Shown here: positions 53,414 through 62,958 of the stretch, one piece after another
Layout: each line of letters starts with the position of its first letter
How positions within the stretch are numbered: the stretch's first letter is position 1
Source: Planctomycetota bacterium
Lineage (GTDB): Bacteria; Planctomycetota; Brocadiia; SM23-32; JAKLEA01
Reading direction: 5' to 3'
Assembly (NCBI GenBank): GCA_022711755.1
Contig: JAKLEA010000003.1
Span: 62,001 to 126,000 of the forward strand
DNA: 64,000 bases
Position numbers and translations under genes: made by a program
Notes under the pieces: model-generated
What the model was told of the DNA's origin: nothing
The model's input: only the letters and a program-made list of their open reading frames with translations
Databases searched by the model: none

Positions 53414-53484
53414 CGCGCTTCGTCGAACCGAAGCGCGCCGCATCGTCAAGCCGATGCGCGGTCAAGGCGGCGGCAAGCCGCCGC
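53414..53484. repeat. Cluster of three hairpins (REP-like)
   Basis: Perfect stems: CGCGCTTCG/CGAAGCGCG (53414-53437), CGCATCG/CGATGCG (53439-53458) and GCGGCGGC/GCCGCCGC (53467-53484). The cluster lies between converging genes, as does the element at 15351. The GGCGGCAAGCCGCC core is of a kind common as a dispersed repeat in PVC-type genomes. Confidence 0.55.
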
Positions 53485-53526
53485 ACTCCAAAGTCGGGCC
53501 GCGCGACCGTCGGGATATAGAACGGC

Positions 53527-56500
53527 TTACTGCGCGAAATAGTAGAAGTGATGCGAGGCGTCACCCCAGTTGCCGCCGTTGTCCTGCGCCTTCACATGCA
53601 GGAAGCACGCCCCGGTTTGCGGAGCTTTCAATGTCCCCCCGGCCTCCGGCCTGACCGCTTCCGCCGGCGGATCGGTCATCGGCGACTGATCCAGGACGAC
53701 CGAATATGCCTTGATACCGGTGATATCCAGCGCGGACCACGCGAAGGCGGCGGCGGCCGGGCCGGCGCTTGAGATCATGAAGTCGTCAATATGGAATGCG
53801 AAGTTGGGCTGATTGCCCTGAAGCGCGGTCAGGAAGTCCCCGAAACAGACGGCGCTCACCTGCACGGGCTTGCCCTTCAATTCCTCCCTGGCCTGAAGCA
53901 GGGCGTTAAGGTCAACCCATGCGGTGTGCCACTGGCTGTCCGCGCTCACGCCCTGCAACTGCCCAATTATCTCGAAGGCCGACTTTCCGCCCGTGAAGGC
54001 AACGGTGTACCACTTGCCGTTGGCGTGGACGTGGAGGTCAATCTTCACCTCGGCGGGGATTGTGTAGCTGAAGGAAATTATCGGGAACTCGGCCGGATTG
54101 TAGGGGGCCGCGCGCGCGACGGTCTTCCACGGCCCCGGCGTAGCGAGACTGCAATGCAGGCACTGGTCCGGCCCAAGCTTGCCGCGCTGCACAAGCTGGA
54201 TGCGCGACGTCCCGTCCCCCTGCTGCCATCCCCCGGCGCTGTCAAGGAACTCGTCCCGCTGCAATATCTTGAGCGACGAACACTTGATCGTCGGCGCGGA
54301 TGGCGGCGTCTTGTCCTTCGCATAGTCCATCACCCACGCCCAGTTGAGGGGCTGGGAAGTGTTTCCAGCGAAATCCTTGACCGTCGCCGAGACATCCACC
54401 CGCTTGCCGTTCGGGATAGAAGTCTGGTCCTGCGGTCTTCCCACGCGCCAGTCCCAGAGGTACATGCCCCTTCCGAGATCATACGACGCGCCGGCGGATC
54501 CAAGCTGGCAGGGCTTCCCGTCAATCGTGATGCTCAGCGTCTCCGGATCAACACCCGATCCGACGTCCGAAATGGGAACTATGATCTCGTTGGACGCGGA
54601 CGGCTCTTCCGGCGCGGGCGACGGCTTTCCGAAAACGGGCGACTGCGAGTCAATCCGGAAGCGGAAATGCGCCGTCGGCCCCCAATTTCCAGCGTTATCA
54701 ACGGCCCTGATGTGCAGGTACGCCTCAGGCCCCGCCAGGTTTGTGAAAACCGTCTCCGGCGATTCATGCGTGATTTTCTGCGGCGCCTCCTCCTCCGGGT
54801 TCTGACTCCAGAGGCACGAGTACCCTTTGATCCCGGAACAGTCGGCGGCTTCCCACTGAATCGGCCCGAAGCTCTCCCCCCCCGCCACCGGAACAAACGT
54901 CAGGTTGTCCAGCAATACGTAGCCGAACGGGGCGTTCTCCATGTGCCCGGAGTCCTTGAGCCTGACCCCGGAAACACGGTAGTGGTTGGGGACGAACTGC
55001 TGCACGGAAAGGGCCTTCTGAAGATCAACCTCTGCGCGATGCCAGCGTCCGTCCTGCGTCACGCTCTGGACCTGGCCGTTTCTGCCTGTGCCCGGGGACT
55101 GGTCTGTGAAGGCAATAAGCGCGTAACGACCGGCCGGAACTTCCACGTCAAGCGCCACGCCCCGGTTAACCGCGTAATCGAAGGCAAGCAGCGGGAACCG
55201 CCCCGCGCTGAATGTCTGCGGCGTCAGGTAAGTTCCGAAGTGCCCGCCCTGCAAGGCGTTGTAGACGCACACTCCCCGCCCGCCGGGAACCCTCTGCGGA
55301 TCGGCTATGATCCTGCTGCCGTAGGCGTCGCCCATGCTGGCCATCCCCTGCTCAGTCAGGTTGGCGGTATCGAAGAACCTGTATGGTAGCGGGGGCGCTG
55401 AGGGATTGCCGGCGTTCAGGTTGGTGATTCTTGCCGGCAAGGGCGGCGTCCGGTCCAGTTTCCGCCGCGCAGTGAACTCACACTTAATCTCGAGGGCGCC
55501 GCCGATTACGTCGGTCAACGTCGCCTTCAGCGCGACCTTTTCTCCATCCGAGAAACTCAGGCCCGCAGCCGCCGGATCAAGCGCTATTTTTCTGGTTTTC
55601 GGGTCATATGCCGCGATGCGGCTGTTGGCGAAACTCAACTCCGCGCCCTTCAGTTTCAGCTTGCACTTGCTCAAATCGAGTTGCGCGGAATCCGGCTTCA
55701 GCCCGACCGTCACCATTGAAAGATTCCAATCCCCATTATGCGCCGGTTCGCTTCCGCTCTCAGCCAATGAGTCGGCAACAATGAACGGCAGATGTCTGAC
55801 GGGCGTCCAGTTCGTCTCGCCGATCTTTGCGCTCATGTGTAAATACTTCAGTCCGGGCGTCAGTTCCTGGAGCTTTGAGTGAACGCCTTCCTGCTGCGGC
55901 GGGGCGTCATTTGGATTGGGGCTGACCGTGACGGAGAACGGCGCGTTCGGCTGGCCCTCGATATTCCAGACGAATTTCGCCTCCGGACCGCCGACGGAGT
56001 AGACGCGGACGTTGTCCACGCAATAACCCGACCCGTTCGGATTGCCGCCCATCCCCGCCCAGAGATAGCCCGTATGAAGGTTGCCGAAGGCGATGGAGTT
56101 GATCTTCTCTTCCTTCTGGGGCATGGGCGCGACGCGGGCGAACGGCTCGTGAATGACAAATCGCGCGTTGCGCCATTTGCCGTCGTCTTTCACGCCCTCG
56201 ATCTCGCCGAGTTTGACCAGGTTCGGCTGGAAATCGTCAGGGCAGTTCATGCGGGCGTAGTAACGCGTCCCGCCGGCGTCGGCGTAGAAGTTGATGCGCG
56301 TGCCCGGATTGAGCTTGTAGTCGAACTCGACGACAGCGCGCCGCGCCGGGACGTGGTAAAGCAGGTCGGTCTGCGCCCCGAGCATCCCGCCGGTGCCGTT
56401 GTTGCTGACGCTAAGACAGGTCCCGCCTTCCCGGGGTTCGAGGCGGACTTCGGCGCTGTTGTAGTCGCCGACCTTCTTCCAGCCCTGGATGCCGGACTCG

Positions 56501-59427
56501 AAATCGAACACTGCCGCCGGATGGGTCTCGGATGTGACAACCAGATTAGGCAGCGGGTCGGGAAGCTTTGGAGCATTTTCAGGCGGAGGGGCGCAGAGCG
56601 CGCCGGGGGTCCTCTTGTGCTGGTAGCTGATCTTCACGCGCGCCACGACGATGGAATTGTAAAGCGTCCAGATGGCCGGGCTTCCCCACTGCGCCAGCGG
56701 CTCGCGATCGTAATAGTCGAACACCGCCTCGTTGTCGAAGAGATAACTGACCTGATTACCCTGACGCCGGGCCTTCAGGTAATACCAGGCGCCGTGAACC
56801 GGCCTTCCGGTCGAAATCCATGGAACCCGTATCGTCCGCTCCTGCGTCGGACGATCGCGCCCTTTTGGGATGAATTCGCGGTCCGTGCGCTGGACCACCT
56901 GATCGAAACGCAACAGGCGGCTCCAGACCTCGCTCCACCACGGGTCCCACGCCTGGAGCACGAAGTTGTAGCCGGAGTCAAGGCTACGCCCGTCGGTGAA
57001 TATGGCCATGTTCAGGTCGCCGATTCGGGGATAGTTACCGTTCAGCCCCAGGTCCCCGCGCTGCATGCGCATCCCGGTGTGGGACTCGATGGTCATGTCC
57101 CCATAGAATTGCGTCCTGTCCCAGAGTATCGCGGACTCCAGGCTTTTGCCGACCATGTGGCTCCAGCGGGGATCGCAGACGAAGCGGTTCATGACCGCCC
57201 ACTTCCCGACGGCTTCCCAACCTGTCGGCGCCGACTCGAAATAATGGTCCTCGACATTTGTGCGGAAAATCTTGATCGTCGAAAGGTCCACAGGCGTTTC
57301 GGACTTCAACGCGACGCGGGTGCTCTTGAGCAGCTCCCCGTCCTGGAACGTGATGATTTCCTGTCCGCCGGACGTGATCCACAGGAAGGACTCATCCTTG
57401 TGAATTTCGACCGCCGGCGCGGTCTTGCCGTCCGCCCCGACGGGGATGAAGGCGCTCTGGACCTCTTTGCCGAGTCGGTAAAGAACGACTGCCGGCAGCT
57501 TTTGCGCCTCCTTCTTCTCCTCCGGTTTGGCGGGGGAATCCCGCTCCTCGATGCGGATTGCGTATCCGCCCTTCACGTCAATCATGGAGGCGCAGTGGAT
57601 GAGCATGACGCCCTTGGCGGCCGGCAGCGTGATGACCGATCTGCCGTAGAAATCCCCGACGTGCCAGTAGGCGTTCTCCATGTCCCACTGCGGCCACCAT
57701 GCGCCCTTCGGGCTGGACCAGTGCTGCATGAAAGGATCGCTCTGGAAAACCTCCACGGTCGGCTGCCGTTCGATGTCCTCGTTGCGCTGGAAGGCGAAAC
57801 ATACGTCGGCGAAATGAAGCGGTCGGACGGCGCTTCCGACCAGTCCCAGGCTTCCATCGGACGGTTCCGCCATGCGCATCCGCAGGGCGGTCCAGTCGTC
57901 CACGCAAGCCCTTATCTCGCGCTCACTGCGAAGGTCAACGAGCAATTCATGCGTATCGCCCGGCAGAAGGCGGGGAGGTTGCGATTCCATGAGCACGCGC
58001 CGCCCCTCCGCGCTGCGCTTTACAAGCTGAATCCGCGACTCCTTATCGCCATTGGCCGGCCCGCGCCAGAGAACTTCATGATACGGCGTTCCGTCGCCCT
58101 TGTAGTCGAGGATGATGCCGACCGATTCCCCCCTGCCCGGCTGCTCAACGCGGCAGGAAGCAACGATTGAACCGCGATTCGTCGGCCCGAACAGCAGGCT
58201 GCCGTCTCCGTTCTTCAACCGCATGACCGCCGCGCTCGGCATCCCGTGCAAGGCCGACATCGCGAAATCCCATTCTCCTTTCAATACCTTCGTATACTCC
58301 CTGACCCATCTCCTGTTCGTATAGGGAAAGACCGTTGTCGAACTGACCGAAACGTCGTCGAAGGTTGCGTTCTCCTTAACCTCGGAATACAGGCCTATCA
58401 TGCCGCCGAAGGCTGATTCATGCTCGACGCTCATCACCGGAGCGTCATCCAGGAAAGCGTCAACCCGCCTCCCCAGCGTCCTGATTCCGATGCGGTACCA
58501 CTGGTTCGTCCGGCCCGTCACCCATGCGCCCGCCAGTACCTGTTGCTCCCCCGCCTTCACCCTAACAATCTCCATCTTCGAGGGCGAAGGGGACTCCCGC
58601 TCAACCTTCCAGCGCAGAAGAAAGAAATCGTCATCACCACGATAATCGAAGACCAGCCCCATGACGCCGCCGGGATTGGTGACGCTGACGCGCGCGTCAT
58701 AATCACACCAGAACCACTGCCCCCCCAGCAGCAGCGCCCAGTCCGCCGTGGACGCGTTCATCGAGAAAGGATTCGGGCTGTGAACCGCGTCCGGCCTTCG
58801 GGATGCAGGAAGCGACGAAACGTTGATATTGTCCACGTCCTCAACGATGGAGTGCAGCTTCCACGTCCCCCGCTTGACGACCCAGGACTGCGAAATCTCG
58901 GCCTCGTTATCGGCTCTGCGGAAGTCGTCTCCGAAGCGTAGCGGAACCGTCTCCTGGCATCGCACCTTATCCGTGAGGGCGATGCCCGATGCGAAGACGG
59001 CTATTTTCCCGGAGCCGAAGGTGTCGTCAAAAGCCTCCAGAACCACTCGCCCCTGGGCGTAGACCGAGATGAGAAAGAGTTCGCGCTTGATGAATATCTC
59101 GAGTTCCTGGCCGGAGAACGGCTCGGCGGCGCATCCGGCCAGTATCTTGGCGCGCCCGTTTTCAATCCGGCGAAGGCCGTAACCGCGCGGGGTGACGTCA
59201 AGCGAGTAGAGGTTGTTCTGATCCTTGAAGCCGAACAGGACGCGGGTTTCGGGATCTGGTTTCGATATTCCCGCGAAGTTGAGGCACAGGACGAAGGTCG
59301 GCTCTGCGGGGTTCGAGATGACGCGGTATTCGCGATCTTCGAAAGCGATATTTTCCTGCGCTTCCGCCTGGCACAGCGCGGCGCACAGGAAAACCGCCAG
59401 CGAATGGATAATGAATCGGCTCGGCAT
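53527..59427 (-). CDS. Giant secreted multi-domain protein (concanavalin-like and Ig-like modules)
   Basis: A 1966-residue protein. The start at 59427 follows GGAG and begins a signal peptide (RFIIHSLAVFLCAALCQA). The first 1000 residues carry repeated beta-sandwich modules of the DUF1080/LamG type, recognisable by paired phrases such as DDFRRADNEAEISQSW and GTWKL, and VKGEWDF. The middle has two or three carbohydrate-binding-like domains with DNVRVYS and LDNLTFVP. The C-terminal half contains three Ig-like modules ending in LHMSAKIGETNW, LHIRAVDNAGNWG and LHVKAQDNGGNWG. No catalytic motif, anchor or sorting signal is visible; a carbohydrate-binding or matrix role is likely. It has a good promoter of its own. 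Confidence 0.8.
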   Translation of the reverse strand: MPSRFIIHSLAVFLCAALCQAEAQENIAFEDREYRVISNPAEPTFVLCLNFAGISKPDPETRVLFGFKDQNNLYSLDVTPRGYGLRRIENGRAKILAGCAAEPFSGQELEIFIKRELFLISVYAQGRVVLEAFDDTFGSGKIAVFASGIALTDKVRCQETVPLRFGDDFRRADNEAEISQSWVVKRGTWKLHSIVEDVDNINVSSLPASRRPDAVHSPNPFSMNASTADWALLLGGQWFWCDYDARVSVTNPGGVMGLVFDYRGDDDFFLLRWKVERESPSPSKMEIVRVKAGEQQVLAGAWVTGRTNQWYRIGIRTLGRRVDAFLDDAPVMSVEHESAFGGMIGLYSEVKENATFDDVSVSSTTVFPYTNRRWVREYTKVLKGEWDFAMSALHGMPSAAVMRLKNGDGSLLFGPTNRGSIVASCRVEQPGRGESVGIILDYKGDGTPYHEVLWRGPANGDKESRIQLVKRSAEGRRVLMESQPPRLLPGDTHELLVDLRSEREIRACVDDWTALRMRMAEPSDGSLGLVGSAVRPLHFADVCFAFQRNEDIERQPTVEVFQSDPFMQHWSSPKGAWWPQWDMENAYWHVGDFYGRSVITLPAAKGVMLIHCASMIDVKGGYAIRIEERDSPAKPEEKKEAQKLPAVVLYRLGKEVQSAFIPVGADGKTAPAVEIHKDESFLWITSGGQEIITFQDGELLKSTRVALKSETPVDLSTIKIFRTNVEDHYFESAPTGWEAVGKWAVMNRFVCDPRWSHMVGKSLESAILWDRTQFYGDMTIESHTGMRMQRGDLGLNGNYPRIGDLNMAIFTDGRSLDSGYNFVLQAWDPWWSEVWSRLLRFDQVVQRTDREFIPKGRDRPTQERTIRVPWISTGRPVHGAWYYLKARRQGNQVSYLFDNEAVFDYYDREPLAQWGSPAIWTLYNSIVVARVKISYQHKRTPGALCAPPPENAPKLPDPLPNLVVTSETHPAAVFDFESGIQGWKKVGDYNSAEVRLEPREGGTCLSVSNNGTGGMLGAQTDLLYHVPARRAVVEFDYKLNPGTRINFYADAGGTRYYARMNCPDDFQPNLVKLGEIEGVKDDGKWRNARFVIHEPFARVAPMPQKEEKINSIAFGNLHTGYLWAGMGGNPNGSGYCVDNVRVYSVGGPEAKFVWNIEGQPNAPFSVTVSPNPNDAPPQQEGVHSKLQELTPGLKYLHMSAKIGETNWTPVRHLPFIVADSLAESGSEPAHNGDWNLSMVTVGLKPDSAQLDLSKCKLKLKGAELSFANSRIAAYDPKTRKIALDPAAAGLSFSDGEKVALKATLTDVIGGALEIKCEFTARRKLDRTPPLPARITNLNAGNPSAPPLPYRFFDTANLTEQGMASMGDAYGSRIIADPQRVPGGRGVCVYNALQGGHFGTYLTPQTFSAGRFPLLAFDYAVNRGVALDVEVPAGRYALIAFTDQSPGTGRNGQVQSVTQDGRWHRAEVDLQKALSVQQFVPNHYRVSGVRLKDSGHMENAPFGYVLLDNLTFVPVAGGESFGPIQWEAADCSGIKGYSCLWSQNPEEEAPQKITHESPETVFTNLAGPEAYLHIRAVDNAGNWGPTAHFRFRIDSQSPVFGKPSPAPEEPSASNEIIVPISDVGSGVDPETLSITIDGKPCQLGSAGASYDLGRGMYLWDWRVGRPQDQTSIPNGKRVDVSATVKDFAGNTSQPLNWAWVMDYAKDKTPPSAPTIKCSSLKILQRDEFLDSAGGWQQGDGTSRIQLVQRGKLGPDQCLHCSLATPGPWKTVARAAPYNPAEFPIISFSYTIPAEVKIDLHVHANGKWYTVAFTGGKSAFEIIGQLQGVSADSQWHTAWVDLNALLQAREELKGKPVQVSAVCFGDFLTALQGNQPNFAFHIDDFMISSAGPAAAAFAWSALDITGIKAYSVVLDQSPMTDPPAEAVRPEAGGTLKAPQTGACFLHVKAQDNGGNWGDASHHFYYFAQ

Positions 59428-59581
59428 CGTTGCTCCGGAATCAAGTTTCGCGCAATGCGCGGCGTCTCCGCCGCGCGGGCGACCGGTCGGCCGCCCGCGC
59501 AAACGGCTGAGGCGCAGACGCCCATCACGAAAATGAAAGTGCGCTCGGCCCGATTCCCTCGCCAGGGCGCAAGCCTTGTAC

Positions 59582-59610
59582 ATTATGATAATGCCCGGAT
59601 GCGCTTTCAA
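59582..59610 (-). promoter_or_regulatory. Promoter of the giant secreted protein
   Basis: On the minus strand TTGAAA (59610-59605), exactly 17 bases, then CATAAT (59587-59582). Divergent from the promoter at 59620-59648. Confidence 0.55.
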
Positions 59611-59619
59611 CAAGTTGCC

Positions 59620-59648
59620 TTGCGCGGCGGATTGGCTCAGGCTATACT
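59620..59648 (+). promoter_or_regulatory. Promoter of the SUMF1-like gene
   Basis: TTGCGC (59620-59625), exactly 17 bases, then TATACT (59643-59648), 60 bases before the start codon. Only nine bases separate it from the divergent -35 box. Confidence 0.5.
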
Positions 59649-59707
59649 TTGACCCGTCATCAAGGTGGATTGTTCCGTCAACGTGACCAACTTAACGGAG
59701 GCCGGCA

Positions 59708-60571
59708 ATGAAGAAATCGCCCGGTATTCTGGGGTTTGCTCTCTGCCTTGCGTCGCTCGCCGTCATAGGAGCGAAGGCCGCAGCCGAAGAGGATTGTCTT
59801 GCCAAAGCGGTGGCGAAACAGGCCGAATCCGCCCAGGCCAGAAACCTGTCGGTCGAGGATTCGATTGACCTCGGCGAGGGCGTGATCCTGAAACTCGTCT
59901 ACATCCCGGACGGCGAGTTCAAGATGGGCAGTTGCGACAAGGTCGCGTTCGCCCGTTCGGACGAACGCCCCGAACACAAGGTCAAGATCGCCAGACCGTT
60001 CTACATGGGCAAGTTCGAAGTCACCCAGGATCAGTTCTGGCAGGTATGCCGCAGCCTGCCGAGTATGCAGGACCTTCCCTGCGGTCCCGCCGACCGCGTC
60101 ACATGGAATGAGGCCAACGAGTTCTGCAAGATCGTCTCCAAGATGTCCGGACGCCGTCTGCGGCTGCCGACCGAGGCTGAGTGGGAATACGCCTGCCGCT
60201 GCGGTTCCGGCGCTCAGTTCCCGTATGGAACCAACCAGGTCGAGCAGCGCAGGCTGTTCGAGTTTGCGTGGTTCTACAACACGGAGGTGCGCGAGCTTCA
60301 CGAGGCCGGACTGAAGCGCCCGAACGCGTGGGGGCTGAACGACATGCTCGGCAACGCATGGGAGTGGTGCTCCGACTGGTATGCGGCGGATTATTACGCC
60401 TCAAGCCCCGCGGAGGATCCGAAAGGTCCGGAGAGCGGCAAGCTGCGCGTCGCCCGCGGCGGACCGTGGGACTATACCTTTACAAGCTGCCGCGCCGCGT
60501 TCCGTGAAAAAGCGAATCCCGAACTCCGCCTGAATTCATTCGGCTTCCGCGTCGTGGCCGAGGCGCGCTGA
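59708..60571 (+). CDS. SUMF1/FGE-like domain protein, secreted, probably not a formylglycine generator
   Basis: A 287-residue protein with a signal peptide and GGAGG before the start. The FGE-sulfatase (SUMF1) fold is plain: YIPDGEFKMGS, FYMGKFEVTQDQFWQVC, VTWNEANEFC, RLPTEAEWEYACR, GNAWEWCSDWY and RVARGGPWDYTFTSCRAAFR. In true formylglycine-generating enzymes the last segment has two copper-binding cysteines (GGSxxC...C). Here the first is Tyr and only the second Cys remains, so classic FGE activity is unlikely. Such proteins often act as binding or structural modules. It is followed after 204 bases by an oxidoreductase gene. Confidence 0.87.
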   Translation: MKKSPGILGFALCLASLAVIGAKAAAEEDCLAKAVAKQAESAQARNLSVEDSIDLGEGVILKLVYIPDGEFKMGSCDKVAFARSDERPEHKVKIARPFYMGKFEVTQDQFWQVCRSLPSMQDLPCGPADRVTWNEANEFCKIVSKMSGRRLRLPTEAEWEYACRCGSGAQFPYGTNQVEQRRLFEFAWFYNTEVRELHEAGLKRPNAWGLNDMLGNAWEWCSDWYAADYYASSPAEDPKGPESGKLRVARGGPWDYTFTSCRAAFREKANPELRLNSFGFRVVAEAR

Positions 60572-60775
60572 GAATCGGACCGCCGGATTTCACGGACGTA
60601 ATTTTCATCGGAAACCTGCGGCGCGTCCGGGTTGGGAATAGAATCCTGCTTTCACTCCGACCGGACGGCATGGCATGCGACGGCTTCCGGAACCAAAGTA
60701 ATTGCAATCCGCGCGAGTTTGCTTCCAATCCTGCAAGATGCAACCTGCCGGTTGCGGAGGACATGAACGCGGATA

Positions 60776-62005
60776 ATGAAAAACGGCATGGCCAAGAACC
60801 GCGTGAAACTGATTGTTGCCGGATGCGGGGGGCGCGGACACTGGTTCGTCTCACAGGCCTGCAAGAGGAAAGATTACAGTCTTGCGGCGCTTGTTGACAT
60901 TGTCCCCGGGCGCGCGGAATTGACGGCGCAGCACGTCGGCGTGAAGAAGGTCCCCATCTTCGCCGACCTTGGGGAGGCGCTGGACAAGGTCTCCTGCGAC
61001 GCCGTGATCCTTTCCACCCCGGACGTTGCGCATCCGGATGGGGCCGTCGCCGCTCTCTCGCGCGGATGCCCCGTCTACGTCGAAAAGCCCCTCGCCATCA
61101 GCATGGAAGGCTGCTTGCGCATCGTCGAGGCTGATCGCGCATCCGGCGGGAAGGCATTCGTGGGCTTCAATCTCCGCTACGCCCCGGTCTACAAAACCAT
61201 CCGCAAAATGATCGCGGACGGCGGCGTAGGGCGGATTCTGAACATTCAGACGGACGAATACTACTACGGCGGGCGCACCTACTTCCGCCGCTGGAATCGC
61301 CTTCGCAACGTCGGCGGCGGGCTTTGGATAACCAAATCCTGCCACGATCTTGACCTGCTTTACTGGATCACATCAGCGTTTCCGGAGAAGGTTTTCGCCA
61401 CCGCTGCGCTGACGCATTATCATCCGAGGCCGGACGCCGCGCGCCTGTGCCGCGACTGCTCCCTGCGCAAGTCCTGCCCGGACTGTCACTTTCCCGGCGG
61501 AGCCATTGACGAGGACGCCTTCTCCTGGAAGATGGCGAAACTGCGCGAGGACGCCGGCGGCGATCCCGCCGACCTCTGCCTCTGGAATTCCGATAAGGAC
61601 ACTTACGACCACGCTAACGCGCAGATCGAATTCGCGGGGGATATCATCGCCACGCACACGGTCAACGTCGTCTCATCCTGCTCCCAGCGCCGGATGAGGG
61701 TATCCGGGACCGACGGCATGATTGACGGCGACCTTGAGAACTCATCCGTCGTCCATTACAAACGCCACGAAAACAAGCCGAGAGAAATCAACGTGAAGGC
61801 GAGCGGGGGGCACGGCGGCGGCGACGAGAATATCCTGACGGACTTTGCGGCATTTGTTCGCGGCGAAAAGCCGTCGCCCATCTCGCCCGCGGAAGCGAGC
61901 GTATCCATCGCAATGGGACTGGCGTGCCGGTTATCCTCCGATCGCGGCGCAGCGGTTAAAATGGACGAAATGCCCGGTTGGGATCGAATCAGCGGGAATT
62001 CGTAA
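60776..62005 (+). CDS. GFO/IDH/MocA-family oxidoreductase with cysteine cluster
   Basis: A 409-residue protein. The Rossmann motif is VAGCGGRGHWF (about residues 13-23), the EKP motif is VYVEKPLAIS (about 100), and the substrate histidine lies in TKSCHDLDLLYW (about 190-201). An insertion after the catalytic domain carries CRDCSLRKSCPDC (about 223-235), which may bind a metal. This subgroup is frequent in PVC and Bacteroidota genomes for sugar and inositol derivatives. ATG at 60776 or at 60788 are both possible. No signal peptide. Confidence 0.87.
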   Translation: MKNGMAKNRVKLIVAGCGGRGHWFVSQACKRKDYSLAALVDIVPGRAELTAQHVGVKKVPIFADLGEALDKVSCDAVILSTPDVAHPDGAVAALSRGCPVYVEKPLAISMEGCLRIVEADRASGGKAFVGFNLRYAPVYKTIRKMIADGGVGRILNIQTDEYYYGGRTYFRRWNRLRNVGGGLWITKSCHDLDLLYWITSAFPEKVFATAALTHYHPRPDAARLCRDCSLRKSCPDCHFPGGAIDEDAFSWKMAKLREDAGGDPADLCLWNSDKDTYDHANAQIEFAGDIIATHTVNVVSSCSQRRMRVSGTDGMIDGDLENSSVVHYKRHENKPREINVKASGGHGGGDENILTDFAAFVRGEKPSPISPAEASVSIAMGLACRLSSDRGAAVKMDEMPGWDRISGNS

Positions 62006-62049
62006 TCCCCAGGTTGATTCGAATATGCCTATCGCCTGGATTCTATTCG

Positions 62050-62817
62050 TTATTTTACGACCGGCGCGTCAATATTTGCGCGCGCGAACCATATGCGATC
62101 TTCGCGCATGTCGCGCATGGAACATATAACCTCGTCAACGTTTCCCCTATTATTCGTTTTGTCGCCTACGACTCCTGCGTCCACGTAAGCGTCGCGCCTG
62201 CCCGATCCTCCGGATGGTCCATCCATGCTCCCTATCACGCGGACCCGATCAGGATTCCAAGATTGAGGCTCAATCGTCAGCGCGATCAGAATGGCCATGT
62301 CCCAGGTCCTTGCCGCAAGTCCCGAGCCGCCGGGACCGTAATTGCCTCCGCTTCCGGCATCGCGATAACTGACAAGCTGGTCCTGCACGGAATACACGCG
62401 CATCTCCTGCCTGCCTGAGCGCGCGGGGAAAATCCGAATCGTATCTCCGTCAACGCCGTATCTCATGCCGTGCGGTTTCAAGATATCTTCCAGCGCGTCA
62501 CCCAGCGGACGGTCCTTTCCCGCAACTCTAGCGCGTTGTTTCGGACTGAGCCGGCAATCGTCATCGAAAAATATTTTCAACCTTGACGTTTTTCTGATTA
62601 CATTGATCGCCTGCAACAGCGATGTTTCCGGTATCTCCACCCCGCAGCCATTGCACAGAGCGGAGATGACGGACGGATCGCCCCCCTCGGAGTCCAATAT
62701 CCGAATCCGCATCTCCCCGCTTGCGGAATCAGCAATGTAAATGGACTCCGCTTCAGCCGCGCGAGGCAGGACAGCGGGAAGAAGAAATATGAAGGTTATT
62801 ATTGCGTATTTCTGCAT
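62050..62817 (-). CDS. Secreted STN-domain protein
   Basis: A 255-residue exported protein with a signal peptide (IITFIFLLPAVLPRAAEA). Residues about 60-130 match the secretin/TonB short N-terminal (STN) domain: LLQAINVIRKTSRLKIFFDD, then PLGDALEDILKPHGMRYGVD and DTIRIFP, followed by MRVYSVQDQLV. In its usual setting the STN domain sits at the N-terminus of secretins or TonB receptors; here nothing resembling a secretin or beta-barrel follows, only about 100 Gly/Arg/Asp-rich residues. Two cysteines in LCNGCG could form a disulphide. Isolated STN proteins occur widely in PVC genomes; function unknown. Confidence 0.75.
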   Translation of the reverse strand: MQKYAIITFIFLLPAVLPRAAEAESIYIADSASGEMRIRILDSEGGDPSVISALCNGCGVEIPETSLLQAINVIRKTSRLKIFFDDDCRLSPKQRARVAGKDRPLGDALEDILKPHGMRYGVDGDTIRIFPARSGRQEMRVYSVQDQLVSYRDAGSGGNYGPGGSGLAARTWDMAILIALTIEPQSWNPDRVRVIGSMDGPSGGSGRRDAYVDAGVVGDKTNNRGNVDEVICSMRDMREDRIWFARANIDAPVVK

Positions 62818-62958
62818 GGCGTCCTTATCATGCCACGGCAGTTTTGTTCCGCAAGCCCAATCGCCGTTTATTCAGGTTATCTTTTTCCATCGGGTTTGTC
62901 AAAAAGCCTTCAGACCACACGTTTTCGTGGCGGAATTTATACCTCGCTTCCACACAGG

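Noticed and set aside
55879-58170. 763-codon open frame on the plus strand
   Set aside because: It lies wholly antisense to the 1966-residue secreted protein, whose domains are clear; long antisense frames are expected at this G+C content.
59708-60571. Formylglycine-generating enzyme for the nearby sulfatase
   Set aside because: The first of the two copper-binding cysteines is replaced by tyrosine and the protein is secreted by a signal peptide away from nascent sulfatases.
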